A stretch of 64,000 bases of DNA from Pedobacter aquae (GCF_008195825.1 NZ_CP043329.1:1302001-1366000); one strand, 5' to 3'. Shown: positions 1-11,491, numbered from the stretch's first letter. Made by a program: numbers and translations. Notes: generated by a model not told the origin, from the sequence alone.

Positions 1-200
1 TCATCAACCAGATCATGGTCAATAACACCAATATGTCCTACTCCTGCCGCAGCCAGATATTGTAAAACCGGGCAACCTAAACCTCCAGCACCAACCATTA
101 AAACTTTGGCATTTTTAAGTTTATTCTGGCCAGATAAACCTAGCTCAGGTAAAATGAGTTGTCTGTTATATCTTATCTTTTCTGCCTCGTTTAAGTCCAT
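1..200 (-). CDS. ThiF/MoeB/HesA-family E1-like adenylyltransferase (5' part, cut by window edge)
   Basis: The N-terminal 66 residues are visible and the rest lies outside the window. They begin [20 protein letters not shown] and continue into a glycine-rich nucleotide-binding stretch (VGAGGLG), which is the hallmark start of E1-like ThiF/MoeB enzymes. Such enzymes adenylate the C-terminal Gly-Gly of a small sulfur carrier, here most likely the ThiS encoded at the head of the same operon. The ATG at 198-200 is preceded closely by thiH (stop at 227), so it is the last visible gene of the thiamine operon. Family assignment is firm. ThiF rather than MoeB is inferred from context, because the discriminating C-terminus is not visible. 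Confidence 0.85.
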   Translation of the reverse strand, partial: MDLNEAEKIRYNRQLILPELGLSGQNKLKNAKVLMVGAGGLGCPVLQYLAAAGVGHIGVIDHDLVD

Positions 201-226
201 CTTATCATATTTAAAAGCTCAGCAAT

Positions 227-1336
227 TTACAAAACTTGATCCCAATCTTTCCAAACAACCTCATATCCGCTGTTTTTTATCATTTGGGCAATTTCTTGCG
301 GACTGCGTTCATCGCTGATTTCAAACTGTTCTAAAGATTCTGGCGCTACGGTATAGCCGCCTGGGTTGGTTTTACTTCCGGCACTTATAGAGGTAATTCC
401 CATTTTAATGATATGATTTCTAAAAGAAGTTGATTCTCTGGTAGATATAGATAGCTCTACTTCCTCATTAAAAATCCTGTAAGCACAAATTAATTGGGCC
501 AATTCTCTATCATTCATGGCTACTTTTGGTTCTAAACCACCGCTAAAAGGTCTCAATCGCGGAAACGATAAGCTGTATTTTGTTTGCCAATAGGTTTTTT
601 CTAGATATTGCAAATGCAAGGCTGTAAAAAAGCAATCTGTACGCCAATCTTCCAAGCCAATTAAAACACCTAAACCCATTTTATGGATTCCGGCTCTTCC
701 CAACCTATCAGGTGTTGCTAAACGATATTCAAAATTTGATTTTTTCCCTTTCGGGTGATGTTTTTTATAATCCTCCTGATGATAAGTTTCTTGATAAACC
801 AAAACAGTATTTAAGCCTAGCGGGATTAAAGCTTCATAATCTTCTTGGTCTAAAGGCTGTACTTCCATAGATATGTGTGAGAAATGAGGTCTTATTAAAT
901 CTAAAACCTTTTTAAAATAATCTACATGTACCGTTTGGTTGGCTTCGCCTGTAACCAGCAAAACATGGTCGTATCCCATATTTTTGATAACACTCACCTC
1001 CTGCATAATCTCTATGGGGCTTAGCGTTTTCCTTTTGATTTTATTATCGAGGCTAAAACCACAATAAGTGCAAATGTTATTACACTCGTTAGATAAATAA
1101 AGTGGAATATACATTTGCAGGGTCTTACCAAAGCGCTTTTGCGTAAGCTGATGACTTAATTGTGCCATAGGCTCTAAATAAGCCGATGCTGCTGGCGAAA
1201 CCAAGGCTTTAAAGTCTTCTAAACCTCTTTTCGGGTTGTGCAAAGCCTCTTCAACATCAATATGGTTTTTATTGTAGATAGATGCTTTAACATCATCCCA
1301 ATGGTATTGCTTAAATATTTCTAAAAACTCAGACAT
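227..1336 (-). CDS. thiH: 2-iminoacetate synthase ThiH (radical SAM)
   Basis: 369 aa, the usual ThiH length. The protein cleaves tyrosine to 2-iminoacetate (dehydroglycine), which supplies the C2-N part of the thiazole ring in anaerobe/facultative-type thiamine synthesis. The radical-SAM cluster motif CxxxCxxC is seen at C85, C89 and C92 in the context [14 protein letters not shown] ThiH C-terminal (BATS-type) region follows, including SISTRES near residue 300. The ATG at 1334-1336 overlaps the end of thiG by 8 nt, so the two are probably translationally coupled. ThiH and ThiG form a complex in characterised bacteria. No ThiO (glycine oxidase) is seen here, consistent with use of ThiH. Confidence 0.95.
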   Translation of the reverse strand: MSEFLEIFKQYHWDDVKASIYNKNHIDVEEALHNPKRGLEDFKALVSPAASAYLEPMAQLSHQLTQKRFGKTLQMYIPLYLSNECNNICTYCGFSLDNKIKRKTLSPIEIMQEVSVIKNMGYDHVLLVTGEANQTVHVDYFKKVLDLIRPHFSHISMEVQPLDQEDYEALIPLGLNTVLVYQETYHQEDYKKHHPKGKKSNFEYRLATPDRLGRAGIHKMGLGVLIGLEDWRTDCFFTALHLQYLEKTYWQTKYSLSFPRLRPFSGGLEPKVAMNDRELAQLICAYRIFNEEVELSISTRESTSFRNHIIKMGITSISAGSKTNPGGYTVAPESLEQFEISDERSPQEIAQMIKNSGYEVVWKDWDQVL

Positions 1337-2093
1337 CTAAAAAAGAAGTTAATGGACTACTTGCAACCGCATGGTTTACTGTTTTTGCTAATTTAGCTTC
1401 GTAGGCTTTTCTACCTGCTTCAACAGCCATTTTAAAAGCTATAGCCATCTCTACAGGGTTGCCAGCAACAGCAATAGCGGTGTTTACCAAAACAGCATCG
1501 GCACCTATCTCCATGGCTTTTGCTGCATCTGATGGCGCACCAATGCCGGCATCAATAACTACAGGGACTTTACTTTGCGAGATGATAATCTCCAAAAAAT
1601 CAATAGTTTTTAGGCCTTTATTACTACCAATTGGCGAGCCTAAAGGCATTACGGCTGCTGTACCTGCATCTTCTAAGCGCTTACACAATACTGGGTCGGC
1701 ATGTATGTAAGGCAATACAATGAAACCCAACTTTGCTAATTCTTCTGTAGCCAATAAAGTTTCTATAGGGTCTGGCATGAGATATTTTGGATCAGGATGT
1801 ATTTCTAATTTAACCCAATTGGTTTCTAATGCTTCACGAGCCAGTTGTGCTGCATAAACCGCTTCTTTAGCATTTCTAACACCCGATGTATTGGGTAATA
1901 AATTTAAATGTGAATGATTTAAATGCTGAAGAATATCGTCTTCTTTATGCTGTAAATCAACACGTTTTAAGGCTACCGTTACCAATTCTGACTCGGATGC
2001 TAATAAAGCTTCTTCCATCAACTTGGCAGAGCCAAATTTACCAGTACCTGTAAATAAACGTGATTTAAAGGTTTTATCTGCTATTTTTAACAT
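1329..2093 (-). CDS. thiG: Thiazole synthase ThiG
   Basis: 254 aa TIM-barrel enzyme that condenses deoxyxylulose 5-phosphate, dehydroglycine and ThiS-thiocarboxylate into the thiazole phosphate. The Schiff-base lysine is K95 in [11 protein letters not shown], and the phosphate-binding loops ([23 protein letters not shown]) are intact. The start is the ATG at 2091-2093, 14 bp after the thiE stop. The gene sits between thiE and thiH in one operon and overlaps thiH. Sequence and neighbours agree, so assignment is near certain. Confidence 0.96.
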   Translation of the reverse strand: MLKIADKTFKSRLFTGTGKFGSAKLMEEALLASESELVTVALKRVDLQHKEDDILQHLNHSHLNLLPNTSGVRNAKEAVYAAQLAREALETNWVKLEIHPDPKYLMPDPIETLLATEELAKLGFIVLPYIHADPVLCKRLEDAGTAAVMPLGSPIGSNKGLKTIDFLEIIISQSKVPVVIDAGIGAPSDAAKAMEIGADAVLVNTAIAVAGNPVEMAIAFKMAVEAGRKAYEAKLAKTVNHAVASSPLTSFLDV

Positions 2094-2107
2094 AGATGTT
2101 TTATATT

Positions 2108-2737
2108 TTATTCTGCTTCTAATAAGCTATGTATTTCCTTAATTAGTTGATGTTTATTATTGGCATTGGTTAACTCGCCAGATAGCGCAACCCCATATAC
2201 ACCTTTGCGTTTTAACTCTGAAATATCAGTTTTAACAATACCACCAATGGCAATAATTGGTGTTTTATAACCGTATTCTTTCATTTTTTGGATAATGGTA
2301 CGGTAGCCTTGTGCACCTAAAACCGGACTTAAGTTTTCTTTCGTTTTGGTGAATCTGTATGGGCCTAAGCCTATATAATCTGCTCCATCCGTAATACGCT
2401 TTTCAACATCAGCAAAAGTATTAGCTGTTCCACCAATAATCATTTGATAACCTACTATTGCTCTGGCTTCTTTGATAGGCATATCATTTAAACCTAAATG
2501 TAAACCAAAAGACTTTACTTCCTTAGCTACCAATGGGTAATCATTGATAACTAATTTTGCTTCATAGACATTGCAAAGTAATTTTACTTCTTTTGCAGTA
2601 GCTAAAACCAGAGCTTCATCAAACTTTTTCATACGTAATTGAATCCATTTAGCGCCTGCTTTTAACACGCTTTCTATAGCCATTAAATGCGCTTCAGGAG
2701 TTTCTCCTTGTGAGATATAGTGTAGTTTCGAAATCAT
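2108..2737 (-). CDS. thiE: Thiamine-phosphate synthase ThiE
   Basis: 209 aa, the normal size. It joins HMP-pyrophosphate to the thiazole phosphate to give thiamine monophosphate. Visible family signatures are the pyrophosphate-binding IQLRMK strand near residue 33, the GPYRFTKTK loop near residue 124, and the phosphate-binding IAIGGI strand. It overlaps thiD by 4 nt (stop/start ATGA type), so translation is probably coupled. This is the canonical ThiE of the operon. The second ThiE-like protein, encoded upstream in the operon at 3459-4070, is more divergent. Confidence 0.95.
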   Translation of the reverse strand: MISKLHYISQGETPEAHLMAIESVLKAGAKWIQLRMKKFDEALVLATAKEVKLLCNVYEAKLVINDYPLVAKEVKSFGLHLGLNDMPIKEARAIVGYQMIIGGTANTFADVEKRITDGADYIGLGPYRFTKTKENLSPVLGAQGYRTIIQKMKEYGYKTPIIAIGGIVKTDISELKRKGVYGVALSGELTNANNKHQLIKEIHSLLEAE

Positions 2738-3486
2738 AAATGATGGTATCCTAAAAGTCCTTTTTCACTATTTAAAAATTGTTCTGTATAGGTTTTGGCT
2801 AAATCACAAGATTCAGTTAAACAAAAACCTAAAGCCAAGTATGAAGTAATTGCGGCAGACAGCACACAGCCAGAACCATGTTTAGGATAAACTAAAGTTT
2901 CTGATGGCATAAAGCGCTTAACTTCTTGATTTGTAAAGAGAAAATCAATACCTAAATGTTCAGTATGATGTCCGCCCTTTAATAAAATATTCCCGTATCT
3001 GGCCCATTCTTTTGTTGCTTCTAGTACCTCTTTATTTTGTGATAGTATTTTCATTTCTAGGTAATTGGGTGTTATTAATTCAACCTTAGATAACAGTTTT
3101 TTCCACGATTGTTCTCCGTCATAACTCATAAAATCAAAACCTGATGAACTTTTAAGAACAGGGTCTACTATAATCTTTATATGAGGGAGTTTATCTTTAA
3201 GAAAATCAACTATTTGTAGTAATAAATCAATATCCTTTACAATACCTATTTTACAAGCTTGGATAGGATATGTAGCAACTAAAGGCTCTAGCTGTTTCAT
3301 GATTTGATTCTCATCAAGCCAATTGAGCTCATATACATTTGCTTCATCTTGTACAGTAATGGCAGAACTTACTCCAAAACCATAAACCTTTAATTGCTCA
3401 AAAACTTTACAATCAGCTATTAAGCCTGCTCCTGCACTAGGGTCTAAACCTGCAATACTTAATACATAGGGTCTTGTTGTAGGCAT
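2734..3486 (-). CDS. thiD: Hydroxymethylpyrimidine/phosphomethylpyrimidine kinase ThiD
   Basis: 250 aa ribokinase-fold enzyme that phosphorylates HMP and HMP-P to HMP-PP. Signatures are the N-terminal VLSIAGLDPSAGAGLIADCK substrate loop, VDPVLKSSSG near residue 118, and the C-terminal HGSGCVLSAAI anion-hole motif near residue 204. The last motif has Val where Thr is common (GTGCTLSAAI-type). It overlaps thiE by 4 nt and the TenI-like gene by 28 nt. The start is the ATG at 3484-3486, and the start region encodes the conserved SIAG strand immediately, so the start is secure. Confidence 0.95.
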   Translation of the reverse strand: MPTTRPYVLSIAGLDPSAGAGLIADCKVFEQLKVYGFGVSSAITVQDEANVYELNWLDENQIMKQLEPLVATYPIQACKIGIVKDIDLLLQIVDFLKDKLPHIKIIVDPVLKSSSGFDFMSYDGEQSWKKLLSKVELITPNYLEMKILSQNKEVLEATKEWARYGNILLKGGHHTEHLGIDFLFTNQEVKRFMPSETLVYPKHGSGCVLSAAITSYLALGFCLTESCDLAKTYTEQFLNSEKGLLGYHHL

Positions 3487-4069
3487 AACGATTTTAATAG
3501 TTTAAATTCCTCAACAGGGTTTACGGCTTCCCAAATAGCGCCTAAAACTGCCGCTCCTTTAAATTCTAAAGCATTTAACTGCTGTATATTAGCTTTCTCC
3601 ACTCCTCCAACCGCAAAAACTGGAAAATCATTTCTTTTTAAAGCATTTATCCAGTTATCATGAGATTTAGCCATATAGCCAATTTTTGAAATACTGTTAA
3701 AAACAGGCCCCAGAAAAGCATAATCAAAATGAGCTAAAGTTTGAATATCCTTTGCATCATGTATAGAAGTGCTTAAAGTAAAGCCTTCTAACTTTAATTG
3801 TGCCAGTTCTAAAGAGCTACTGTAATGCCTATCTCGCTCTTTAAAATGCAAATGTTTGATATCAAAATCTTTCACCAAATGATGAAATTGGTGTAAAGCT
3901 ATTTTAGCTAAATCAGCTTTATCAAAGGCATTTAGAAAGTCTTTACACTGCTCTAGAGTTGCCTTGGGCTTACGGAAATGAAATTTAGTTAAACCATTAT
4001 TAAATAACTGTTTAACTAAATCCACTTCATCATAAACTTCAACAGGATTAGAAATAACGACTAATTCCA

Positions 4070-4070
<1 letters not shown>
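3459..4070 (-). CDS. TenI-like / second ThiE-family protein (probable thiazole tautomerase)
   Basis: 203 aa ThiE-fold protein, clearly divergent from the true ThiE of the operon. It keeps the HFRKP strand near residue 32 and FLGPVFNSISKIGY near residue 120, but lacks the TKTK pyrophosphate loop of ThiE. In other bacteria, ThiE paralogues of this type (TenI) aromatise the thiazole tautomer made by ThiG, and that is the likely role here by family and context. The gene shares 1 nt with the thiC stop region (4070) and its 3' end overlaps thiD by 28 nt. Function is inferred; a catalytically weak ThiE is the alternative. Confidence 0.75.
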
Positions 4071-5965
<1,895 letters not shown>

Positions 5966-5975
5966 TTAATGAGGA

Positions 5976-6182
5976 TTAACCGCCTTGAGTAGCTTTTATA
6001 ATGTCAATTTGATCGTTTTCGTGGATGAGTAAAGTATCCCATTGAGATTTTGGGATAACTGTTTGGTTCACAGCCAAAGCCATCCCAGCAAAATCTCCGG
6101 AAGGAAAAACATGCTGAATAAGCTCTTGTACAGTTGGAGCTGCTGTAAACTCGAAAAATTGATTGTTGATTTTTATTTTCAT
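5976..6182 (-). CDS. thiS: Sulfur carrier protein ThiS
   Basis: 68 aa ubiquitin-like carrier ending in the required Gly-Gly (IIKATQGG). The end of the protein is adenylated by a ThiF-type E1 and then thiocarboxylated to give sulfur to ThiG. The frame is open further upstream to a TTG at 6203, but the ATG at 6180-6182 gives the normal ThiS length (MKIKINNQF) and is preferred. It is the first gene of the operon. Its ATG lies inside an inverted repeat (6179-6216) that could hide the start codon. Confidence 0.93.
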   Translation of the reverse strand: MKIKINNQFFEFTAAPTVQELIQHVFPSGDFAGMALAVNQTVIPKSQWDTLLIHENDQIDIIKATQGG

Positions 6183-6216
6183 TCCTGAACAGTTTAAAAA
6201 CAAACTTTAGGAATGA
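6179..6216 (-). promoter_or_regulatory. Hairpin covering the thiS start codon
   Basis: TCATTCCT and AGGAATGA form a perfect 8-bp inverted repeat (6179-6186 with 6209-6216). A second short stem, GTTT/AAAC, lies inside the loop. The thiS ATG (6180-6182) is in the 3' arm on the minus strand. Folding would bury the start codon and the AGGA just before it. This suggests translational control downstream of the riboswitch. It is seen in the sequence; the role is inferred. Confidence 0.5.
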
Positions 6217-6234
6217 CCTTTAAGGAAAGCCAAA

Positions 6235-6258
6235 CGAAAAAAGCTATAGAAAGCTTTT
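6235..6258 (-). terminator. Attenuator-type terminator after the TPP aptamer
   Basis: On the minus strand AAAAGCT, a 6-nt loop and AGCTTTTTT make a 7-bp stem followed by a T run. It begins a few bases after the 3' strand of aptamer stem P1, where a riboswitch expression platform is expected. It lies between the aptamer and thiS. Confidence 0.6.
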
Positions 6259-6259
6259 C

Positions 6260-6337
6260 ACTTTTCCCTTCGGCAGTATGAACTGCATCAGGTTCAAAGG
6301 GTATAATCTCAGCCCGCAAACGGGACACCCCTAAAGT
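6260..6337 (-). ncRNA. TPP riboswitch (THI element)
   Basis: The minus strand carries the diagnostic THI-box pieces in order: GGGGTG, then GGGCTGAGATTATACCC, then GAACCTGATGCAGTTC, then CTGCCGAAGGGA. P1 can form between ACTTT (6333-6337) and AAAGT (6260-6264). It precedes thiS by about 80 nt and should lower expression of the thi operon when TPP is bound. A second hairpin (6328-6353; arms CCCTAGTTTT and AAAACTTTAGGG) overlaps the 5' strand of P1 and could compete with it. Confidence 0.95.
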
Positions 6338-6405
6338 TTTGCTAAAACTAGGGATTATTTATGGAAATGCAACAAAAATTTAAAATTCTAATTTGCTTTA
6401 GAGTA

Positions 6406-7122
6406 TTAAACGTCGTTTTTTTCTAACAACTTTAACAAAACAGCAAAATCTTTAGGATATGGCGCTTCGAAAGTTCTTTCTTCTCCATTTAACATAGTAA
6501 AAGTAGATTCTTTTGCATGTAAAGCAAACCTTTTCATGATAGGTTGCTCTTCTTCATCTGTTAAACGGTAACCTCTTTTTATTTTGGATAAAAAAGCTGG
6601 TTTACCACCATACATATCATCTCCGGTAATAGAAGCTCTTTGGGTAGCCAAATGTATCCTGATTTGGTGCATCCTACCAGTTACCGGCCTGGCCTCTATA
6701 AGTGTATAATGTTTGAAGTATTTTAGAGATTTGAAATAGGTATCGGCTTTTTTTCCCTCACTTCTGCTAATCATCACATTACCTTTACCAGCATTTAAAA
6801 TGGGTAAATCAATCAATAAATCTTCAAAAATATGCGTTCCGTCTACAATTGCGTGATAAACTTTTTTCACTTTACGATGCTCAAACTGCATAGCAATATG
6901 CCTGTAAGCTTCTGGGTTTTTAGCAACGATTATTAAGCCTGAAGTTTCCTTATCTAAACGGTGGCAAATTTGAGCATCGGCATGGTATTGTTTGGCAAGT
7001 CTTAATAAATTGATATCGCCACCTTCCCTTTCATCTAATGATGCTAAGAATGGAGGTTTATTTACGATAATTAAATCATTATCCTCAAAAATAATAAGGT
7101 CTTTAAAATTTGGAAACTTCAT
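6406..7122 (-). CDS. RluA-family pseudouridine synthase
   Basis: 238 aa. The catalytic-aspartate motif HRLDKETSGLIIVAK is near residue 54, followed by the RPVTGRMHQIRIHLA motif near residue 145, both diagnostic of the RluA/RluC/RluD family that isomerises uridines in rRNA or tRNA. It starts directly with the catalytic domain and has no N-terminal S4 RNA-binding domain, so it resembles RluA or TruC rather than RluD. The target base cannot be told from sequence. The ATG at 7120-7122 is the natural start. The 3' end faces the thi riboswitch region. Confidence 0.88.
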   Translation of the reverse strand: MKFPNFKDLIIFEDNDLIIVNKPPFLASLDEREGGDINLLRLAKQYHADAQICHRLDKETSGLIIVAKNPEAYRHIAMQFEHRKVKKVYHAIVDGTHIFEDLLIDLPILNAGKGNVMISRSEGKKADTYFKSLKYFKHYTLIEARPVTGRMHQIRIHLATQRASITGDDMYGGKPAFLSKIKRGYRLTDEEEQPIMKRFALHAKESTFTMLNGEERTFEAPYPKDFAVLLKLLEKNDV

Positions 7123-7286
7123 AAGGATGGCAAAGATAAGAAAATTGCTTGTGTTTTAACAGTTAGCATCCTGATATCAAGCTTAGCCTAAAACAAAAAA
7201 CGTATCAATATGGATTGACACGTTTTAATATTTTAATATGGTATTATCTATTTCAATTATTTATAAAGTCTTGGCTAGATAAAATA

Positions 7287-7973
7287 TTAAGCTTCAAACT
7301 TATAGCCAACACCTTTAACGGTGCTTACATAATCGTCTCCTAGTTTTTCTCTTAACTTTCTAATGTGTACGTCTATAGTTCTGTTGGTAACCACTACAGA
7401 GTCTTCCCAAATATTTTTCAAGATAACTTCGCGGGTGTAAACTTTACCAGGTTTTGAGGCTAAAAGGTATAAAAGCTCGAATTCTTTTTTTGCTAAAACT
7501 ACTTTATTACCGTTTTGGTAAACTAAGAAAGATTCTCTATCGATTACTAAATCGCCAATTTCTACCTTATTTTCTACCAATTCATCGTTCTGAACATTTC
7601 TTCTTAAAATGGCATTTATTCTACTTACTAAAGCTCTTGGTTTAATGGGTTTGGCTATGTAATCATCGGCACCAACATTAAAACCAGCAATTTCAGAATA
7701 TTCTTCGCTTCGGGCAGTTAAAAATACCATGAATGTATTCTTAAATTCTGGCATAGAACGCATAATTCTACAGGCTTCTATCCCATCCATTTTAGGCATC
7801 ATGATATCAAGAATAATTAAATCTGGTAAATGCTTACGAGCTTCTGATACTGCTTCTTGTCCGTTACTAGCCGTAATTACATGATATCCTTCCTTACGTA
7901 GGTTGTATTCTATAAGCTCTAGAATATCAGGTTCATCATCTACAATTAAAATTTTTTGCTTGTTAACGTTCAT
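7287..7973 (-). CDS. OmpR/PhoB-type response regulator
   Basis: 228 aa two-domain protein. The receiver domain (1-120) has the acidic pair in VDDEPD, the phospho-acceptor D56 in IILDIMMPK, and K108 in DYIAKPI. The C-terminal winged helix (about 135-228) ends in VVTNRTIDVHIRKLREKLGDDYVSTVKGVGYKF, typical of PhoB/OmpR proteins. No histidine kinase gene is adjacent, so it is an orphan in this window. Upstream (8030-8085) is an imperfect A/T-rich inverted repeat, AACAAATTGTTAAA against TTTAACAACAATTTGT, which could be an operator. The regulon is unknown. Confidence 0.9.
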   Translation of the reverse strand: MNVNKQKILIVDDEPDILELIEYNLRKEGYHVITASNGQEAVSEARKHLPDLIILDIMMPKMDGIEACRIMRSMPEFKNTFMVFLTARSEEYSEIAGFNVGADDYIAKPIKPRALVSRINAILRRNVQNDELVENKVEIGDLVIDRESFLVYQNGNKVVLAKKEFELLYLLASKPGKVYTREVILKNIWEDSVVVTNRTIDVHIRKLREKLGDDYVSTVKGVGYKFEA

Positions 7974-8103
7974 GCTTTATTTATTTGTAGCTAATTTATG
8001 AGCTTAAGTGAATGTTTTAGTTAAGCCAATATTAACAAATTGTTAAAGTTCATACTATTTTAACAACAATTTGTCAGAAATCAAACTTCATGCTAAACAT
8101 TAA

Positions 8104-9222
8104 TTATAAAGTCTTCTGTAAAAAGGCCTCTAGCTCTTCTCCTCTTAAGTTTTTAGCGATGATTTTTCCTTCCGGATTAATTAGAAAAGAAGCTGGTATT
8201 GCATTAACATTGTATAAACGAGCATTTTCAGAATCCCACTGTTTCATTTCAGAAATATGTGTCCAGTTTAGGTTATCTGCCTGTATGGCTTGTTGCCATT
8301 TACCTTTATCATCATCTAAAGAAAAACCAAGAACGGTGAAGTTTTTAGCTTTAAACTGCTGGTAAACCTTAACAATATTAGGGTTTTCTTGTCGACAAGG
8401 TGCACACCAACTTGCCCAAAAATCTAGCAACACATATTTACCTTTAAAATCAGAAAGTTTAATGATTTTTCCTTCCGGAGTTTCTGCACTAACTTCTGGT
8501 GCTAACTGGCCTATAGCTGTTTTACTAGCCATTTCCATTTGTTGCGCAAATGCTTGTACAGCGGGGTTATTGGGGAAATTTGCTTTTGCTTCTTTACTGT
8601 ATGCTATTAATTGAGATTCGTATGCCGTTGCATTAACGCCCATCATCACATTAGCAGCAAAAAAAGCAGTCAGAGATTTTTTATTAGTCTCAATAAAATC
8701 ATAAGAATTCTTTAGGAAAGGTTTTGCTATTTCTTGAGATTTTGCTGTGTATTTTGCTATTAAAGAGTCTTTTAAATCTGGGTTGCTATCAATCATTTTA
8801 CTGTATTGCTCTGCCATAGCACCTGTTTTACTTGTAAAAGTTGTGGTGATTCTATTGTAGGCGGTAATCTTTTCTGCTTCCTCAGAACCTTCTACTTGGT
8901 AAGCGCCAGAATTGTCTCTTAAATCGGTTTTAAAGTCTATTTCATCACCATTAGAAGCTATCAGCATATAAGATTTATTCCCGATTACTAATTGAAAGAA
9001 ATCTGGCTTTTCTGATTTGTATTTTAAAGTAAACTCTTGATTTTCATCAAAAAAAGTAGAATCAATTGGAGCCATTTGACCCATATTATTGCTAGCGTAT
9101 AAATAAATTTTTTGCTGTTCGCCTTTATTTTTAACTGCACCGTTTATCACAAACTCAGTTTTGTTCTTACATGAAACAAAACCAATAGCTAAACATAAAA
9201 AAGCTATAATTCCTTTTGCCAT
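8104..9222 (-). CDS. TlpA-family thioredoxin-like lipoprotein with DUF4369-type N-terminus
   Basis: 372 aa. A signal sequence ends in a lipobox (GFVSC, C18), so the protein is predicted to be a periplasm-facing lipoprotein. Residues about 25-120 look like the DUF4369 domain common in Bacteroidota. The C-terminal thioredoxin fold carries the redox pair C273-x2-C276 in [14 protein letters not shown] and the cis-proline segment NAIPASFLI. Such proteins reduce disulfides in exported proteins or apocytochromes; the true partner is unknown. It abuts gatB, sharing base 9222 with the gatB stop, so the two may be co-transcribed. Confidence 0.88.
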   Translation of the reverse strand: MAKGIIAFLCLAIGFVSCKNKTEFVINGAVKNKGEQQKIYLYASNNMGQMAPIDSTFFDENQEFTLKYKSEKPDFFQLVIGNKSYMLIASNGDEIDFKTDLRDNSGAYQVEGSEEAEKITAYNRITTTFTSKTGAMAEQYSKMIDSNPDLKDSLIAKYTAKSQEIAKPFLKNSYDFIETNKKSLTAFFAANVMMGVNATAYESQLIAYSKEAKANFPNNPAVQAFAQQMEMASKTAIGQLAPEVSAETPEGKIIKLSDFKGKYVLLDFWASWCAPCRQENPNIVKVYQQFKAKNFTVLGFSLDDDKGKWQQAIQADNLNWTHISEMKQWDSENARLYNVNAIPASFLINPEGKIIAKNLRGEELEAFLQKTL

Positions 9223-10694
9223 TATTTTAAACTTTCTATTTTACTGATTAATACCTGGTTGGCTTTTTTAGGGTCTATCTTACCTTTTGAAATTTTCATC
9301 ACCTCGCCCATAAACAATCCTAAAACGCCTTTTTTACCATTATGGTACTCGGTAACTTTATCAGGAAATTTAGCCACTGCAGCATCAATAAAACCTTCTA
9401 ATTCATCATGATTATCATTAATGATAAGATTTAGCTCTTCTGCTAAAAGCTTCACTTCTTTATCAGGATGATTGATTACCGCTGGGAATAACACATCTTT
9501 AGCTTGATTGTTGTTTAATTTCCCTTCTTCTACCAAATTGATGATAGCTGCAATTTTATCAGCGGCAACGCTAAAATCTGTAAAATTTAAACCTTTATCG
9601 TTTAAATAGGATTTTACCGGCCCCATCACCCAATTAGAAGCTGCTTTGCAATTTTCGCAGCTGTCTGTTATCGCTAAATAGTAATCGGCCATAGCTTTTT
9701 CTGCTGTTATGACACGAGCATCGTATTCTGGTAAGTTCATTTCTTGTGTAAACTTAGCTACCAATTGCTCTGGCAGGGCTGGCATTGCTGCTTCTATCTC
9801 ATTGATATAAGCTTCGCTTAATGCTATAGGTAATAAATCAGGCTCGGGGAAATAGCGATAATCATTAGCCATTTCTTTAGAGCGTAAAGGTGTAGTGATA
9901 CCTGTACTGGCATCAAAATTTAAAGTATTTTGCTCTATAATTACGCCTTCTTCAATCAGATTTATTTGACGAATGATTTCGTATTCTATGGCTTTTTGAA
10001 CGTTTTTAATAGAATTTAAGTTCTTTACCTCGCAACGCTTACCTAAAGCTTTTTCTCCTTTTAAACGAACAGAAATATTAGCATCGCAACGCATAGAGCC
10101 TTCTTCCATGTTACCATCACAAATATCAAGGTAACGTACTAATTTTCTAAGCTCGGTTAAATAAGCTGCGGCTTCTTCACCAGAAGAAATCATAGGCTCG
10201 CTCACCACTTCTAAAAGTGGTACGCCTGCTCTATTTAAATCTATGTATGAGTATAATGGATCTATGTCGTGAATACTTTTACCGGCATCCTCTTCCATGT
10301 GGATACGGTTTAATAAAATATCCTTTGTTGTGCCATCGTTTAAGATGATTTTTAGCTTTCCGCCTTTGCAAATGGGTTGGTTATCTTGGGTAGTTTGGAA
10401 ACCTTTAGGCAAATCGGCATAAAAATAATTTTTACGGTCGAAGTAATTGAAACGGTTAATTTCTGATTGTATAGCTAAGCCTAGTTTTACCGCACTCTTT
10501 ATCATAGCCTCATTGGTATAAGGCAAAGCGCCCGGTAAACCTAAGGAGACAGGGCTGATATTGGTATTTGGCTGATTGCCAAAACTTGCAGAATCTGAAC
10601 AAAAAGCCTTTGACTTTGTAGATAATTGAACGTGAACTTCAAGGCCTATTACTGCCTCGTACTTGTTTAAAATAGCTTCTGAAATAACCGTCAT
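9222..10694 (-). CDS. gatB: Asp-tRNA(Asn)/Glu-tRNA(Gln) amidotransferase subunit B
   Basis: About 490 aa. GatB is the kinase/tRNA-binding subunit of the GatCAB complex that converts misacylated Glu-tRNA(Gln) or Asp-tRNA(Asn). Visible signatures are YEAVIGLEVHVQL at the N-terminus, the catalytic-domain run RNYFYADLPKGFQ (as DRKNYFYADLPKGFQ), and a C-terminal YqeY-like tail domain ending KANQVLISKIE. The frame is open up to 10736, but the upstream extension starts at TTG/ATG codons that overlap a promoter-like TATATTTG (10734-10741), so the ATG at 10692-10694 (MTVISEAIL) is preferred. gatA and gatC are not in the window. Confidence 0.93.
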   Translation of the reverse strand: MTVISEAILNKYEAVIGLEVHVQLSTKSKAFCSDSASFGNQPNTNISPVSLGLPGALPYTNEAMIKSAVKLGLAIQSEINRFNYFDRKNYFYADLPKGFQTTQDNQPICKGGKLKIILNDGTTKDILLNRIHMEEDAGKSIHDIDPLYSYIDLNRAGVPLLEVVSEPMISSGEEAAAYLTELRKLVRYLDICDGNMEEGSMRCDANISVRLKGEKALGKRCEVKNLNSIKNVQKAIEYEIIRQINLIEEGVIIEQNTLNFDASTGITTPLRSKEMANDYRYFPEPDLLPIALSEAYINEIEAAMPALPEQLVAKFTQEMNLPEYDARVITAEKAMADYYLAITDSCENCKAASNWVMGPVKSYLNDKGLNFTDFSVAADKIAAIINLVEEGKLNNNQAKDVLFPAVINHPDKEVKLLAEELNLIINDNHDELEGFIDAAVAKFPDKVTEYHNGKKGVLGLFMGEVMKISKGKIDPKKANQVLISKIESLK

Positions 10695-10741
10695 TCTTAT
10701 AATTCGCCTAAAAAATTGATGGGCACATTTCATCAAATATA

Positions 10742-11026
10742 ATTTAAAACATACATATAGCCATTTTTAAGGCAAATTTTACGAATAATGTAAAATATTG
10801 GTAGTATTTATAGTTGGTTTTGAGATAATGATAAATAGAAGTGTTTTTAGATGTGGGATGATTAAAAATCAATCATCAAAAGATGATTAAATACCTTAAA
10901 ATGGTTAAGCTATAGGAGATACGTATTTCTGAGTTTTAATCAATTCTTCCTTCGGTGCTCCTTCGGATTGCTCTGTGTGATCTCTGTGTGATGTATGTGT
11001 CACGAAGGTTTATTAACTATAATTTA
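10742..11026. other. Gene-free stretch with right flank of the Y1 transposase
   Basis: No credible coding region. Near 10948-10975 two CCTTCGG-type repeats and a CTCTGTGTGAT repeat (10968-10993) occur, and CACGAAGG follows at 11001. They could be the right-end structures recognised by the neighbouring transposase, but no element boundary can be fixed. Confidence 0.4.
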
Positions 11027-11473
11027 TCACCACAGGTATTTCTCTTCAAATTCAATTCCGTGTTCATCAAGTAAAGCAATGTACTCTTCTTTAAAAGTTT
11101 TTTCGCCATGATGCTCTTCCTGATTTTTAACATATTTGATGACTCTTGCTTTTTCTTTGATGCTGTAAGTAAAAGCACCGTAACCACCTTGCCAACCTAT
11201 AAAATTTTCAAATAGTTTTTTTTCTTTAATGTATAAAGAGCTAGCTACTTTAATGTCTTTTACCAAAGATGCTAAGGATACTGAGGGATGTAAATGTGTT
11301 ACAATGTGGATGTGGTCTTCAACACCATTTATACGATATAAGTGACATTTTTTACTTTCTAAAATCCCCCATATGTATTTAAAAAGTTCTTTTCTGTTAT
11401 TCTTGGTTAAGACGCGTTCTCGGTATTTAGTGCTAAATACGATTTGATAGATGATTTGTGTATAGGTACTCAT
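11027..11473 (-). CDS. Y1 (HUH) transposase, IS200/IS605 or REP-associated type
   Basis: 148 aa, the size of a single-domain TnpA. The HUH motif is seen as HIHIV in GVEDHIHIVTHL, and the catalytic tyrosine is in the helix ARVIKYVKNQEEHH. These enzymes cut and rejoin single-stranded DNA at hairpins. No TnpB-like gene is adjacent. The gene is intact and surrounded by palindromes (11492-11551 on the upstream side, arrays at 11661-11930), which fits a domesticated REP-associated transposase or a minimal IS200. The ATG at 11471-11473 begins the conserved STYTQIIYQIVFSTKYR start of the family. Confidence 0.9.
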   Translation of the reverse strand: MSTYTQIIYQIVFSTKYRERVLTKNNRKELFKYIWGILESKKCHLYRINGVEDHIHIVTHLHPSVSLASLVKDIKVASSLYIKEKKLFENFIGWQGGYGAFTYSIKEKARVIKYVKNQEEHHGEKTFKEEYIALLDEHGIEFEEKYLW

Positions 11474-11491
11474 GATGTTTATGGTGTATCA

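Noticed and set aside
106..318. 70-codon open frame on the plus strand
   Set aside because: It is antisense to the thiF/moeB-like gene and thiH, which have clear family motifs.
8030..8085. Pho-box-like operator upstream of the response regulator
   Set aside because: Only an imperfect A/T-rich inverted repeat is seen, without the direct repeats expected of PhoB sites.
10695..10736. N-terminal extension of GatB
   Set aside because: The extra residues are not GatB-like and the codons overlap a TATATTTG promoter-like element.
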